Assembly: GCA_963556145.1 (NCBI GenBank)
Contig: OY744466.1
Coordinates: 4,774,001-4,838,000, forward strand
Source: Hygrocybe punicea
Taxonomy: Eukaryota; Basidiomycota; Agaricomycetes; Agaricales; Hygrophoraceae
Direction: 5' to 3'
DNA: 64,000 nucleotides
Of this stretch, positions 34,904-47,769 are shown in pieces. A program made the translations under genes and the position numbers. How positions within the stretch are numbered: the first letter of the stretch is position 1; every line of letters starts with the position of its first letter. The notes under the pieces are model-generated. The model was given only the letters and a program-made list of their open reading frames with translations. It made no database searches and was not told the DNA's origin.

Positions 34904-37623
34904 ATGATCGTCCAATTTGTGCCGTTTTCTTCCTTAGTCCAACCTCCCTTTTGGCACGAGCTAACAAACCTCAAGATCGATGTTTTACGCCTCTCTGATG
35001 AAACTTTACCAGTTTTGGGATCTTACACCGCTGGGCGTTCAATCAACGATCGCGAAACCGGTCAAGAAATAGCCCTAGGATGCAACTTTACGGTTGGAGT
35101 CGATGCATTCGCACAGTCTGCTCGGTATGTTGTTTCTCTCGTTTTCTCGGTCATTTTTTGGAGATTTAGATTCTGCCATGGGCAGATTGTTGCCAGGTTC
35201 AATTGGAGCCAGTGGTTTGTTCAAGAACTACAATACCATAGAAGAGTTCAAGGCCGCAGACAAGACTGCCCTATTCAATCAAGAAGCTGAGAAGGTGGTG
35301 GTAGACCGGACGTCTGCCTTCAAGCATCAGCTCACATGCGAAGTAGATTTGGAGTGAAATCACGTCAACAAAAAGTACCTCATCGCTCCTTCGATTCATC
35401 CTAATCACGTATGCCGATCTCAAGAAATACAAGTTCTTCTATTGGTTTGCATTTCCTGCATTCGTGTCAAAGCCTGCGTGGGAGATCTCAGACTCTGGCT
35501 GGAGGCATGCCGCCGACGAGTTCACTCATGACGAGGTGAGTCTGAAACGACTGAAAATTCAGAATAGGTCTGGTTCTGAACGCAGTTTTTAGCTTTTATC
35601 CATTCACGGTCAACTGAGAAAGAATTTCATACCGTTTTTCCTCGTTCGTTCGTCAGGTGGAACGGTCGAGATCGGGACAGTCGAGGAATACGAAGAATTT
35701 TTCGCCAATGTATTGCCTTCCTCTGTACGCTAAGTTTCCCTGTACGAGCATCCGTTCATCCCTTGACGAGTCACTCGGCACTAAGTTGGACCGTCAATCT
35801 AGTCTTGTATCTACTCCCATTCATGTGCTGAAATTATTACTTTCCTAGCGAACAATAGGCTTCATCGACCCCTCAGCGCTGCCTGATAACCCTGGTTGGC
35901 CTCTCCGCAATCTCCTTGCTTACCTTCGAGCATTGTATCCTTCCTCTACGTCGACAATTCGCGTGTTGTGTTGGCGTGACACTGAAGTACCCACAAACGA
36001 CAAATCGTGGAAGAGCAGGTTCGGCGTCGTCGAGAGCGCCGGTCCCTTGAATGAGGCTGGGGCAACTAGGCCGAGCGCAGTTGGCTGGGAAAAGAATGTA
36101 CAAGGCAAACTGGGGCCACAACTCGCCGATTTGGCGCCGATGATGGATCCTGTGAGGTTTGTTATCTGGTTTAATAAAGTTTACTTATACTTTTGGGTTA
36201 ACAATTTATCCAGACTCGCCGATCAAGCCGTTGACCTAAATTTGAAACTTATGAGGTGGCGCATTTTGCCTTCTTTGGATTTGGATAAGATTGCCGCAAC
36301 GAAATGCCTTTTACTCGGTGCGGGAACGCTCGGTTGCTATGTCGCACGCACTCTTATGGTTTGTAATCGCTGTGAATCCCAACCTGTCAAGTAGATCACA
36401 ATTTTTTTTTTGATCAGGGCTGGGGTGTGCGGACTATCACGTTTGTTGACTCTGCGCGCGTTTCGTTCTCGAATCCAGTACGGCAACCACTTTTTGAATT
36501 CGAGGACTGTCTCGGTGGCGGTAAACTCAAGGCGGCGTGTGCGGCTGAGCGCTTGAAGAGGATTTACCCCGGAGTCGTGTGTCGAGTGCCCGTTCATGCA
36601 TTAATGCTATATTTTCCTGACACACCTTGCTTTGCAGAACGCAAATGGCCATAATTTATCAATACCCATGCCGGGACACCCCATCCCTCCTCATTTGGAG
36701 GCGCAGACAAAGAAGGATGTTGACATCCTAGAGAATTTGTTTGATACCCACGATGCTGTGTTTCTGCTCATGGACTCCCGCGAAAGTCGCTGGTTACCGA
36801 CCGTGATGGGTGCAGCGAAGGGCAAGGTATAATTGAATTGACCCTGCAAATTTTATGTTGTTGAACTTTCCTGCCAGATCGTTATGAACGCCGCACTTGG
36901 TTTCGACACGTTTCTTGTTATGAGACATGGCGCCCGTGCGACTACGTCATCCAATATACGCCTGGGCTGCTATTATTGCAATGATATCGTTGCTCCTGCT
37001 GATGTAAGAGTATGACATTTTTCTCATCGATGGTTTGTTAATGCCTTGACAGTCTCTGACAGACCGCACGTTGGATCAAATGTGCACAGTAACGAGGCCA
37101 GGCTTGGCGTCGATTGCTGCATCAACGACGGTTGAATTACTTGTGTCGTTGCTTCAACATCCGCTTGGGTGAGTTGTTTTCCATTCTACAGAACCGTGGC
37201 TGGACACGTTTGACTACTATTTCTCATCAGAGTTCACGCACCTGCTCCTCCACCCCAAACAGGGAACAGCCGCGAGCCTGTGGAGGACCTCTCAGGTGAC
37301 AGTGTGCTCGGTTTGATCCCACATCAATTGCGAGGCTACTTGGCGCAATTCAGGAACATGCACATTGTTGGTGCGGCGTACGACCGTTGTACAGGATGCA
37401 GTGAAACGGTGCGAGCGTCTTTCGAGATCAGTGTCTGTTTCTGTTGCTCATTTCTTTCCAGGTCCTGAAAGCATACGAGATGCAAGGCTTCGACATGCTT
37501 CTCAAGGCGTTCAATGACCAAAAGTATCTCGAAACCTTGACTGGATTAGATAAGTTGTATGACGAAGGCGAAGCAGCTCTCGAGGCTGTTGATTGGGACG
37601 AAGATGACGAGGAAGACTTGTAG
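34904..37623 (+). CDS. ATG7: Atg7, E1-like activating enzyme of autophagy
   Basis: Multi-exon gene starting [20 protein letters not shown] at 34904 and ending with the acidic tail [11 protein letters not shown]. The N-terminal domain is recognisable ([48 protein letters not shown] segments). The ThiF/E1 adenylation domain begins about 36220 with [19 protein letters not shown] and the nucleotide loop [13 protein letters not shown]. Zinc-binding CxxC pairs are present (GCYYCND and YDRCTGCSE), and the catalytic Cys lies in [14 protein letters not shown] (about 37080). Atg7 activates Atg12 and Atg8 and passes them to Atg10 and Atg3 in the cytosol. There are about ten short introns. Domain content and order are complete, so this is the conserved single-copy gene. 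Confidence 0.93.
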
Positions 37624-37894
37624 AAATGTATATCAGAGCTGGTGTATTAGGACACATCACGTGCTAATACAGCTATTATTAATTCCGTGTTTCCATAAAG
37701 GGTGAGACTGAGATTCAAAATGGCCGCCCGCAACGCATTCTCTGTTCGCTTTATAAAGTCCTCCGGGCTTGCCTATACAGCCTTTCAGCTTGAAAGGTTT
37801 CAAACGCTCCTTGTCGTCACCCGCCATCCCTCTTGCCTCCGTAACACTTCAAGACCGTTATTGGTTCGATTTCCTCCTTTGCGAAACTGTCTTC

Positions 37895-39060
37895 ATGTCG
37901 TCCCCAGTGCGCTGGTATTTAACGCAGCCCCAGCGTACAACTCACCGTTTTCTTGGCACAGATCCGGAGAAAACTCGTGATCGTTGGCGATGGCACGTAT
38001 TTAATATTCATATTTCGTCAGACGTACGTTATTTTGCCCATCAGGCGCGTGTGGGAAGACATCACTTTTATGTTCCTTCGCTTTGGGAGAGTTTCCAAAG
38101 GAATATGTGAGTGAATGGATCTGGTTTAGTCACCGTCTACCATCTCAGACTTCTCCTTGCTTTCAAGCAACCAAGTTCGTATCCTGAAATTCACAAGATT
38201 TGGCGCGCACATTCATGTGTTCGAAAAAATTAGCAATATTTGAAAACTATGTTGCCGAAATTAGGTTGGATGGGAAAGCCGTTCAGTTGGCTCTTTGGGA
38301 TACGGCGTACGTCAACATTAGATTCTATGTCTTCACCCAACTCATTTTACCGTATAGCGGTCAGGAAGAATACGAGGTGGGCTGTGCTCAATCGGGTCGC
38401 AGTTCGCTTGACTCGGCGTCTTCCTCTCTCTCTAGCGCTTACGACCATTATCATATGCCCAATCTCATGTTATTCTCATCGCTTTTGCCATCGACACTCC
38501 CGATTCTCTTGACAATGTCTCGACCAAAGTACGTCGTCGTCTTCCCTTGCTTTCTTCCTACAATCATTTCCTACCCATCTCCTCCCTCGGAGGTCTCGGC
38601 ATACTTTTATGCCTTTCATTACCACTAAACGCTGACTGGTCTTCTGTATTTTAACCGTCCTGCGCCGACTGGAACTTTTATCTAGTGGATAGAAGAAGTC
38701 CGAGATATTTGCGGCCCTACCATTCCCGTCGTACTGGTGGGTTGCAAAGCAGACCTCCGACCCATATCATCCTCCGCCGACCCATCCACCTTCGTTACCC
38801 GCGCCCAAGCCGAGCGCATGGCTACAGCAATAGGCGCCCGCGCCTACAAGGAGTGTTCAGCGCTGAAGATTGAGGGTGTGGACGACGTGTTTGAGGTCGC
38901 TACAAGACTCAGCATGTTGATGTGGGAGGGCGTCCCGACGCATGGTATTAGTGACGGCGACGGCAGACATCATAGGAGAAAGGGCAGCGGAAAGAGCGGG
39001 AAGGGGTCCGGTGGAGGGAGGGAGGATGACGGACAAGGAAGGTGTTGCGTGATTTGTTGA
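37895..39060 (+). CDS. rho2: Rho2-type small GTPase, eight exons (223 aa)
   Basis: Exons 37895-37906, 37962-37992, 38045-38106, 38168-38174, 38234-38306, 38358-38376, 38436-38528, 38686-39060; the sum is 672 nt. G1 loop VGDGACGKTS, switch I around EYQPTIFENYVAE, G3 DTAGQEEYERLRPLSY, G4-like GCKADLR, and G5-like ECSALK are visible. The C-terminus is a Gly/Lys/Ser-rich basic stretch and CCVIC: a prenylation CAAX box preceded by a second Cys for palmitoylation, as in fission yeast Rho2. The segment DNVSTKWIEEV also favours Rho2 over Rho1/Rho3. It acts at the plasma membrane in cell-wall and polarity signalling. Oddities: exon 4 is only 7 nt, and the intron at 37993 uses a GC donor inside the P-loop codon region. 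Confidence 0.9.
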
Positions 39061-39589
39061 CAGCGGACACCTGTATGGGTTCACTCGGCGGACTGGGACC
39101 TGGGGGCAACAGTTCGTCATCAATCTCCTTGCCGACCGTTTTCTTGTTGATGTTCCAAGGGCCTGTATTGTTCGCGCACCCTCATCATGCCTTATTCTCT
39201 ATTTTTCCTTGGTCAAAACTTGCATTTTTAGTTCTTGAACCAGTCCTACTTGCGCAATCGCAATATCATCCATTTTATACGTAACATTATGTCTCTTGCA
39301 TGCCTGCTCTCCCGAAAACTCAACCCTGCTTGGGGTGTTCGAGCCTTTGCATTTGATGTGAGTCCTTTGTTCCTTGGAGGTGTGAACGTTGACCTAACGT
39401 TTAACAGATTTGGCACTAACTAATGAGAACATCTCGAATGAGATTTGGTGTAGTTGTATTTCAGGGAGGTGAGGAGGTTGCTCGGCTTCACAACAGAGCT
39501 TGCTATGGCAGTTCTGGAAACAATTTCTATTTTAGATGGGGCTGGTGCAGCAGCAGTCCCGTCCGCCACCATTCTGTGTTCTCGCCGCT
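39061..39589. other. intergenic, nothing recognised
   Basis: This lies between the GTPase gene and the decayed kinase copy. No family-like translation is seen on either strand. Confidence 0.5.
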
Positions 39590-41215
39590 TCACTTGATAC
39601 TTGAGTCACCTCTCGACTCGACACGAGTTGCGGCAGCACGCTCTTCATTTTTGGCCGTCCGGCTGGATATCTGTTCCAGCAATCTGAAATTGTTGTCGAT
39701 GCCTCGTTGACTTGCTGGATTCGTTGGCCCGGAAGGTCGATAATCACGAACAGCAACCTGTATCACTACTGCGCCATCCGTGAGGTTGGAAAATGGATAT
39801 TTGCCACTAAAATATGACATGTCTGGATGAACATTCAAAACAATTAACCTCGAGACAAACACGCGAACTTGAAGGCGTATTATAATAGATGTCACTTTCT
39901 GCTGTGAGATTGCCATCCTTGTAATGAAATAACTCCGGCGCTTGCCATCGTACTTGCCGATGGCATTGACGGGCCCAAAATCAGCAATGCCATCAACCAA
40001 AACATTATCCTGTTGACGTTTCACAATGTGAAGTCCACTCCGAATCGCCCGAGGCCCACCGAGGTCGCCGTGTGCAACTTGTGGTTATAATCTATGCAAG
40101 TAAGACAGTCCAGACGCTATGCCAAGTATCAACATTCACGAGTTCAGTTGTATCTGCGGCCAACAAAAGACCACACTACCATTTGAACACGACCAGCATC
40201 GGGATGTTCTTTCAGTCTGATACATCTTCACGTTATCGTTCTTCAGGCCTCAGGAGGCATTGCAAATCGGGATGCAAATACGTCTGTGCATATACCGAGA
40301 AATGGCAAGACGCCCGGATGCTCAATTGTCGGCAGATCGTGGCCTCTTGCAGAATGTCTGGTCAGGCAAAAAACCATCAGACAAGTTCACGTAGGAATTT
40401 ACCCACATACATGTTGAAGAAGATTAATGACAACGAGGTCGGCATTGTCCAACGCCGAAATGTTCCTCATGGTCCTCCTGCCGTTCCTGCTGGAGTAGGT
40501 GAGCTCTTCCTGGCGTCTATGTGGCTGTTGCGTGGTAGAGGCGTAAATGTTTGATTTGAGTTCATCTGGCCTGAACCCTTGAGTGTATTCGTTCTGATTT
40601 GTACAGTGGCATCGGCGCAAACGCACGACATGTCTACTCTATTGCGAAAGCAAGCACCTGTGAGCAGTCCGCCAACGGAGTCGTCAATCGAATGACGGAA
40701 CAAAGCAATCAACTACCAGATTGATAATGGATCGTAAGTTCATGGATGCGAACATAGTTCAGCTTCTAACGTACGCGTTGTGTCATGTCGCATTGTTGCA
40801 AATATCAATGCGTGCCTCGATGGTGTCCAAGTCCTTCCACACGCGAAAACATTGCAAGAACTCCTGTCGCAGGCTACCCAAGTTTCCAAGAAGTAACCGT
40901 AATCTTGGTATACATGAATAGAACGGCACCTTAGGACGTTTGTGGTATCCAATGCAGCATGGTAAACAACACATGGTAAACACCACATGGTAAATTACGA
41001 ACTACTCCATTATCAAACGTTCATGTTGTAGGACCGCGATATGTGAACACCTACTTGGTAAGGGTCATGCCAACCCTGAGGCCTGAGCTCCTGCCATCGA
41101 CTGTAATTGTTAAGTGCCATGGGACAAACGGGAGCTTTGGTTAGAGAAATAAATTCGACGAATCTTCGGGCTGCTGGTTTCTGGCCGCCTGTTTGAAGAA
41201 ATGAAGCTTGCAAAA
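39590..41215 (-). pseudogene. decayed inverted copy of the neighbouring TKL kinase gene
   Basis: Read on the minus strand, fragments appear in the same order as in the intact gene at 41713-44349: NYSRWQELR (41120-41090; intact gene IDHSRWQELR), ALDNADLVVINLLQHV (about 40470-40420; intact ALNNQDLLVIMDILQCV), HGDL then RQQDNVLVDGIADFG (about 40070-39970; intact DNVLVDHHHHPRIADFG), and SGKYPFSNLTDGAVVIQVAV (about 39810-39750; intact TGEYPFCNLSEGAVVVQVAL). The fragments are in different frames, interrupted by stops, and the G-loop, activation segment and SH3 part are missing or unrecognisable. It is therefore a pseudogene from an inverted duplication. Confidence 0.75.
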
Positions 41216-41712
41216 CGTTTTTGGATAATTAGGAATGCTGTAATAAGTGATTGGCAGAAGAGCCTGAAGGTGGAGAGTAAAAGCTGTATTGATGTTGTCT
41301 TTCGCCAGGACTCCACGCTTGCGCTTCGAAATTCCGCCGAAATTCTGGCTGTGGCTTGTCGCGCGTATAATGCATGTCGGACTCGAACCTTGTCGGTACT
41401 AGTAGTGAAGCTAGTGAAGTACCCCGCGTGTTCATGGAGCTAGAGACTTCAAGCTGGTCCATGGTAAGTCACAATAACGACTCGGAGCTCAGATCATAGG
41501 TTTCCAAGTTATTTCCTTGCAGCCGTACAGCACCGCAGCATGCACCTGCAACGCTTCTCCTGGCCCCCATCCAATGTCAGGATGCGATGGCCTCGTGCCC
41601 TTCGCATGGTGCAGTGGAATAGAGGGTTTTAAAAAGTTGCCATGGTATTATCTCGTATTAGGATTCCTCCCAGTCAACGCTCAATCTCCTGCACATCCTT
41701 TCGACTCCCACT

Positions 41713-44349
41713 ATGGATAGACTCTTGCGAGCTTTCAAGACTCGAGCTTTTGGCAAGCAAGCCAGAATCAAAAGGCGGTTTCTTCGGCTTCTCCTCGACC
41801 GTCACCCAGCATTGGCCGAGGACAGCGAAGAACGGAATGCATTGGAGCTCCCCATTGTTGAGTGGGACAAAAATTCTATACCTCCTCACGAAACCTGGAG
41901 GGACGAGGTTGTCCGACGGATCGATGCAGAGGCCGACCTGTCGATCATCGATCACAGCCGATGGCAAGAATTGAGGATTGACATGAAGCTCTACCCAGTC
42001 CGTGCTCTTCTTAGTATTCGTGATGTGAAAGCTGACAATAAGCTAGTTCGTGGTGCACTACGTGGATAAGCTGTTCGTGGTATTGGGGGAAACATCTGGG
42101 CTGAACGTAACCAGGTCTGTAACTCTGTTCAATATATAAACCTTCCTCGCCCAATATTAGGAACTCGGGATAGCTTGCGGCGTGTCTTCTTGCAAAATCT
42201 TCGTGTGTGGAAGCATTTTGATACGCCCACAGCGCTCATCAACCATGCCTTAATTTTTGAAACGATGCTGAAACTTGTACAACACGTGCGTGGCATGCGC
42301 TCAGTTAGCCATTAGACAGACTGATGACCCCATCATACATCCACAGCTGATTTCTATAACGAGTTCCGCCAAGCTGACAACACCGTCGGTGGATTGGCCA
42401 CGGGTATTGGTTTTCGCAATGGAGTGTGACATCGTAGACATGTCGCGCGTATTCGCCAACACCGTAGCGTTGCAACAGCCGACCATTTTGGCGTTGAATA
42501 ATCAAGACCTCCTCGTGATCATGGACATCCTTCAATGTGTACGCGGTTACACGGAATCTTCCTACGCATTTAGCTAACTATGAATAATAGCTAATAGATG
42601 GTGGATGTGTGGAACATCGATTCCTGGAGCGATTCATTATGAAGATCGTCAAAACCAAGACAATTCTCCCTCGGTACTTGTTCCTTCCCGGCGTGCGCCT
42701 AACAGATACCCAACCATTGGGTGGCGGGAGTTACTCTGACGTCTATCATGGAGAATATCGGGGCGACGCAATAGCCTTGAAAGTACTGCGGATTTTCGGA
42801 AGGTCTGAAGATCGGGATGAGATGCACATGGTATGTATTATTCTTTTGAAACTGGCTTCTCGCTCAGAATCGTTCGTAGAAATTCTGTCGGGAATCCATG
42901 ATCTGGCGCCAACTCAGGCATCCAAATATCTTGCCATTTCTGGGAATTTCGAAAGATGTATTCCAATACCGAATTGCCATGGTGTCGCCATACATGAAGA
43001 ACGGCACTGTGAAAATGTATTTAAAAGATCATCCAGATGCTGATCGGGTGCAAATGGTTGTTACACCCGTTTTGCTTGCGAACACACGTTAACATTGCAG
43101 ATACAGATAACTGGTATTGCGTCTGGCCTTGCCTACTTGCATGGATTGAAGCCGCAGGTAATACATGGTGATCTTCGCGCGGTGAGCCCTCCGCAACTGT
43201 GGCAGACTTACAACATAACTAACCATTGAATGAAGGATAATGTCTTGGTTGACCACCACCACCACCCACGTATCGCTGATTTTGGGCTTTCAGAGGTGAT
43301 TGACTCGCAGGCGAGTAACCAGATGAGGTCATGTTCGAAAGTCCGCGGCAATACAAGATGGCATGCCCCCGAGTTGATCCAGTTGAAACCGGGCCCTTTC
43401 ACACCGACAGCGAACAGTGACACTTACGCGTTTGCATGCGTATGTCTGGAAGTCAGTATTATCATTTGCTTCGATCTGAATGCTGATTGAATGCGCTTAG
43501 GTGTTTACTGGCGAATACCCGTTTTGCAACCTTTCGGAGGGGGCAGTGGTGGTGCAGGTCGCCCTACATGGCCAACGACCTCCCAGACCTCCAGGAGCAG
43601 CGACCAAACGGGGCCTTGACAACCGCATATGGAGTCTGATGGAAGATTGCTGGCAAAAATCACCGGAGAAGCGTCCCAAGATGAAGGGTGTGCTGGCGCG
43701 ACTGGTGCCAAGTAGTGGTCTGGTTGACGACTGGGGTGACAGTTGTTTGAGCACTCCACCCCCTTGGCCCCTCTATCAGAACAACAGCTCAGAACTAACA
43801 CTTGCGGGAAAGGAGGGACATACGAAAGAGCAGATAAAGTCCCGCAGCGCCTCCAAGATTCTTGATGATTATGGCGACGGTATGCTAGAACCCTTCTTCC
43901 TCTGTTGGCCACAATTTGATATTTCTTACGCGGACAGCTGTTCGTCGGCCATTTTTCCGATGGTCTACAATTATCACGGCCTCCGAAATTCCTGTAGAGA
44001 CCGGAGGCAGTGCACATTCAACACACAGTCTACTTGCTACCCCTGAGGACGACAAATCCATGCACTGGGAAACCTCCTCCGACCAGACTGCGAGCGTGGA
44101 GACATTCGAGCACCCCTGCCGCATGCGCGCACAGTACTCGTATGCCGGCGATGGTGAAGGCTATTTGCCGCTGTCCGAGGGCATGAGCGTGGAGGTACTA
44201 GACCAGCATAATCCAGAGTGCGCGTTTGTTATGCTTTTTTTTATTACTTCAGAACATTGACACAGTGGATGTTTGCAAGGTGGTGGATTGTTCGGGATGT
44301 GCGGAGTGGACAGCAAGGCATTGTTCCCTCAAATCATCTACACAATTAA
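41713..44349 (+). CDS. TKL-type protein kinase with C-terminal SH3 domain
   Basis: The kinase and SH3 exons are well defined: 42609-42830, 42880-43056, 43101-43181, 43236-43451, 43501-43879, 43938-44217, 44280-44349, all in phase. N-terminal exons from 41713 (MDRLLRAFKTRAFGKQARIK) probably belong to the same gene, but their splicing is unclear. Kinase motifs: Gly loop LGGGSYSDVYHG, Lys in AIALKVL, catalytic loop VIHGDLRADNVLVD, IADFGLSE, and TRWHAPELI. Substrate-loop region: FTGEYPFCNLSEGAVVVQVA. After a Ser/Thr-rich linker comes a complete SH3 domain (MRAQYSYAGDGEGYLPLSEG...EWWIVRDVRSGQQGIVPSNH). SH3 binds proline-rich ligands, so the kinase is likely targeted by a PxxP partner. A head-to-head decayed copy lies at 39.6-41.2 kb. 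Confidence 0.83.
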
Positions 44350-45950
44350 CCAGACAAGTTATTCGTTCGGATTTATCTTTTAAGCCCGTTGTGAACTGTT
44401 ACCGTCCCGAACACCCCCCTATCCCGTTTCCTCGCATAATTACGTTGGCCAGGTTGCTTTAAAGTTACATTATTCGCATTTTCTTCTGCGTCAGTCACCG
44501 TGCAGTGTTGTATTCTAAGCAATTTTTTGAAGACTTAGATCAAGCCTTACAGCCGTTTGCCCAATGCTTGGCACTCGCGGAATTTCGTCTAATAAGGAAA
44601 TAGGAACTTAGTGTAAATTTTGACTTTGTCATTCAAGCCATAGCATTTCTACTCAAAATATCTTGAGGTTATCTTGAAATTAATCCATGTTACTTTAACA
44701 CATCATTGTAAGCAAAAGTTTACAAAAAAGCATTTTGAATAATTTCTGTTCATTTGAAAGGAAGTTATCATAAAAATATCTTGAGTGCTATCTTAAAAGA
44801 AATGCAATTTCACAGTGGGTGACTTCCCATAGGCATTGAAACAAGCTTCTAAAATACAATAAAGCAAAACTCAACCATAGAAGGCAACTGAGCCATCCTG
44901 TTGGGTCGCCCGGGGTCCTGCCATAGATCATAAACCTAATTGAGCCCTCTGATAACCACGTATCTACATGAGGGGGGGCCCCCCTCTAGAGTACAAAATT
45001 AATCCCACATCCGCTTTTGGTCACTTCCTCATCTGGGTGCTCTCCGCTCCTGCTCCTGCTCCACTCTATCCTGCTCACCACTCCCCTCCCCCTCAATTCT
45101 CCTTTTTACACATATGCCACGCCAACATCACTAGCCATATATATCGCCTCGGTGGCCCCCTGAATTTGCCACTGTTCCCTACACCACCAATATCGCCCAG
45201 TGCTCCTCAAACTCCACCCCTCACCCCCTCACCCCCTTGCCCGATCTCAACCACATCCACACATCGTTTCCTAGCCCACCTCTTCCTTTTCATGCGGGAC
45301 TGGATGACCTCGACTGTTCTCGAGCTCATTTTGAGCTGGAGTGCATGCTGTCTCCTGGCCAGGTGAGTTTGATAGCTTCATTCATACTCCTCAACCCACT
45401 GACCACTTGTCTATTCAAATACATCAGATATTGGGGAGGGCAGCAACCTTGCCTACATCAGGACTTGCTCAGGCTGTACCTGGGCTGGCAATGTAGACAT
45501 GGACTTGGTGAGGTGGTTCTTCCAGTTAGATCCGATGCTCTCAGGTTTAAAAGGTGGGATATCCACGCTCTGGCTGCATTCCCCTCACATTTCCCCCATT
45601 TCCATGTCAAACTCTACCCTCCCTCCCTCTTTACTGGCCCACATCGACCCCAGTGATGCTGGGGGCAACTTCGAGGCTGCTACACCAGCCCACCAGCTAG
45701 ACCCATTCTCCCATTGGATTCCATACACGGCTGGTCCACAGGTGACTTTTCCAGTGAGTTGCATCCTCTTCGTACAGGTGCCAGAGCCCACCTCCATAAG
45801 ATTTCAAATAACCCAGGGCATGCCACCTTTGGAGCAATGCCCACTGTCACGGCACCAGTCCAGGTCAGGCTTGTTCTGTTCATGCTTTGCCACTGTCACT
45901 GATTGGCCAGCGGGATGATGGCCCACAGGAATACACATTCGAACCAGTAA
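44350..45950. other. AT-rich spacer then proline/serine-rich frames of uncertain status
   Basis: From 44350 to about 44960 there is AT-rich sequence with no gene. From 44968 to about 45920 the plus strand gives proline- and serine-rich open frames in changing registers (for example 45237-45656 and 45499-45918) that probably are the low-complexity 5' part of the SANT-like gene downstream, broken by frame changes. No domain is visible. Confidence 0.4.
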
Positions 45951-47500
45951 TGATTCCGCCCCTCGAACAGGGCATCACAGCATGCTGGTCAACCCATACC
46001 TCCAATTGGATGGCCTCAGTCCGAGGATAGCAGATGACAACAATGAACTGCTAGATGCCTGGGACCTCATCAGGCTTCCAGGGTATGCTGTGGCACACAA
46101 ACGGCCAGTACCAAAGCTCAAGACAAAGTACCAGGTTCAGCCACTGGATCTTAGGGCACAGTGACAAGTCCGCATTGAACCTGATGACGGGGCACATGGT
46201 ACCAAGGGTGGCTGAGCTTACAGAGCTGGAATTTACTCACAAGATGACATCAAAGCGTTGTTGGATGCGACGGAGGCTGAGCTCCCACTTGGGCAATGTG
46301 GATGGAAGGTTGTGCATCAGAACTATGTCAAATGGGCTTGCAGACACGAATGGCCGGACTGTGCGCTGAAGTCCCTTGAGACCAAGTACAAACAGGTGGG
46401 GGGTTCCCTCATGTGTACCATGGGGACTTTGCTGACAATACATTAACAGCTTGTGAAAACAACAAAGCCGACAGGTCGTGGCGTGTGCTCTCCCAATGTC
46501 AAATGTGCACATTATATTGAGGACATGATCAATGAGAGAGCTGGGACACGGGATCTGAGCGATGGCAATTTTGCAGACATGGATGACGATGATGATGATG
46601 AGCCCAAGATTGGTGCTATCAGCACAGACAAGGACGTGGCCCTGGCCCCACCAGCTGTCTGCCCCAAAGTGGCTGTCATCTGGGGGATCCATGACCAAGT
46701 GCCAGTCCGACGCACTGCATGTGGAGGAAATGGTTTAGATTTGGTGGAGAAGATGTCGCAGGCCTTTGACCCAGGTGTGCAGGAGACGCACGATTGAGAG
46801 AGGACTGATCGGAGCCTGCACAGCACCCAGCTGTTCGCCAGCATGCAGCAAAATTGTGACATGTAAACCCTCATCGAATCTCTTCGCACACAGATGACTG
46901 TGCTCCAGGGTTGGGTCTACGAGGCAGACCATGCCCACGATCTTGCTCAACTCAAGCTAGAAATGAATGTTGGTGCCTCCCTCAAGACCGCAGGCGCCCT
47001 GCGGACACCCCACAGCCCAAAACCAAGTTTTGCAATGAGGTGCACTATCGTGATGGGGGTGGCTCAGTGATGTGGGTGACTGATAACGAAGTGACAGACA
47101 GCGACATCGAAATAATTGACACGAAACTGAGTCATGCATTGAAATGCACATATGCATTCACGGAATCTCTGGGCATGTGCCCCACCCTGAGTAACCTCCT
47201 ATCACCTATCCTGATGCACCCATGACTCCAGCTCCTGCTGTACTGCCCCTTGGCTGGTGTGCTCCTGCTTCTGTCAAGCAGGAGTTCCCTCTCCCAGTAA
47301 TCAAATTGGAACTAGGCATGGCCCATGTGAAGTTGGAAGTTGGCAGCCCCAAGTGTGCAGTTCCATTCTCTCCACACCAAATCAACACAGAAGGTGCCAT
47401 CCTGATCGCGACTGGTATCCCCCCGAAGCACAAATCCCACCATGGCACTCCATCAGCCAAGCTGGCGCTCCTGAAATTCAAGGACAAAAATGTCTGACCC
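45950..47500 (+). pseudogene. SANT/Myb-like (DUF6818-type) protein of a PIF/Harbinger-like pair, decayed
   Basis: The recognisable domain starts near 46225: YSQDD-like entry, LLDATEAELPLGQCGWKVVH, SLETKYKQ, a 54-nt intron (46395-46449), then LVKTTKPTGRGVCSP and HYIEDMINERAGTRDL. This is the Myb/SANT-like trihelix I associate with fungal DUF6818 proteins. The frame then continues through two stops that are single C-to-T changes: GAT-TGA-GAG (46795-46797, CGA expected) and ATG-TAA-ACC (46864-46866, CAA expected), after which a coiled coil follows (LIESLRTQMTVLQGW...HAHDLAQLKLEM). PIF/Harbinger elements carry a Myb-like partner needed for transposase function, and the DDE gene lies convergent just downstream. 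Frameshifts and stops indicate decay. Confidence 0.62.
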
Positions 47501-47769
47501 ATCAGTGCCTAGGCACTCATATGACCTTACAGGGTCTCACTGTCGTTACTCATAGATACACCTGGGATCTCACACCGTGCTGGCTCCTCACTGTCCTTAC
47601 CTGTTAACTTTTGACTCGCCTGATGCATCGTACCCCCCCCACTGTCCTTACACTGTTCCTTGAAATATATAAACATAAAATGCCCCATGTGAGGTGCCTT
47701 TGGCATGTTATTAGACTCAAGAGTACATGGACAAACTACATGTACATAGCAACACATTTCATGAAAAAA

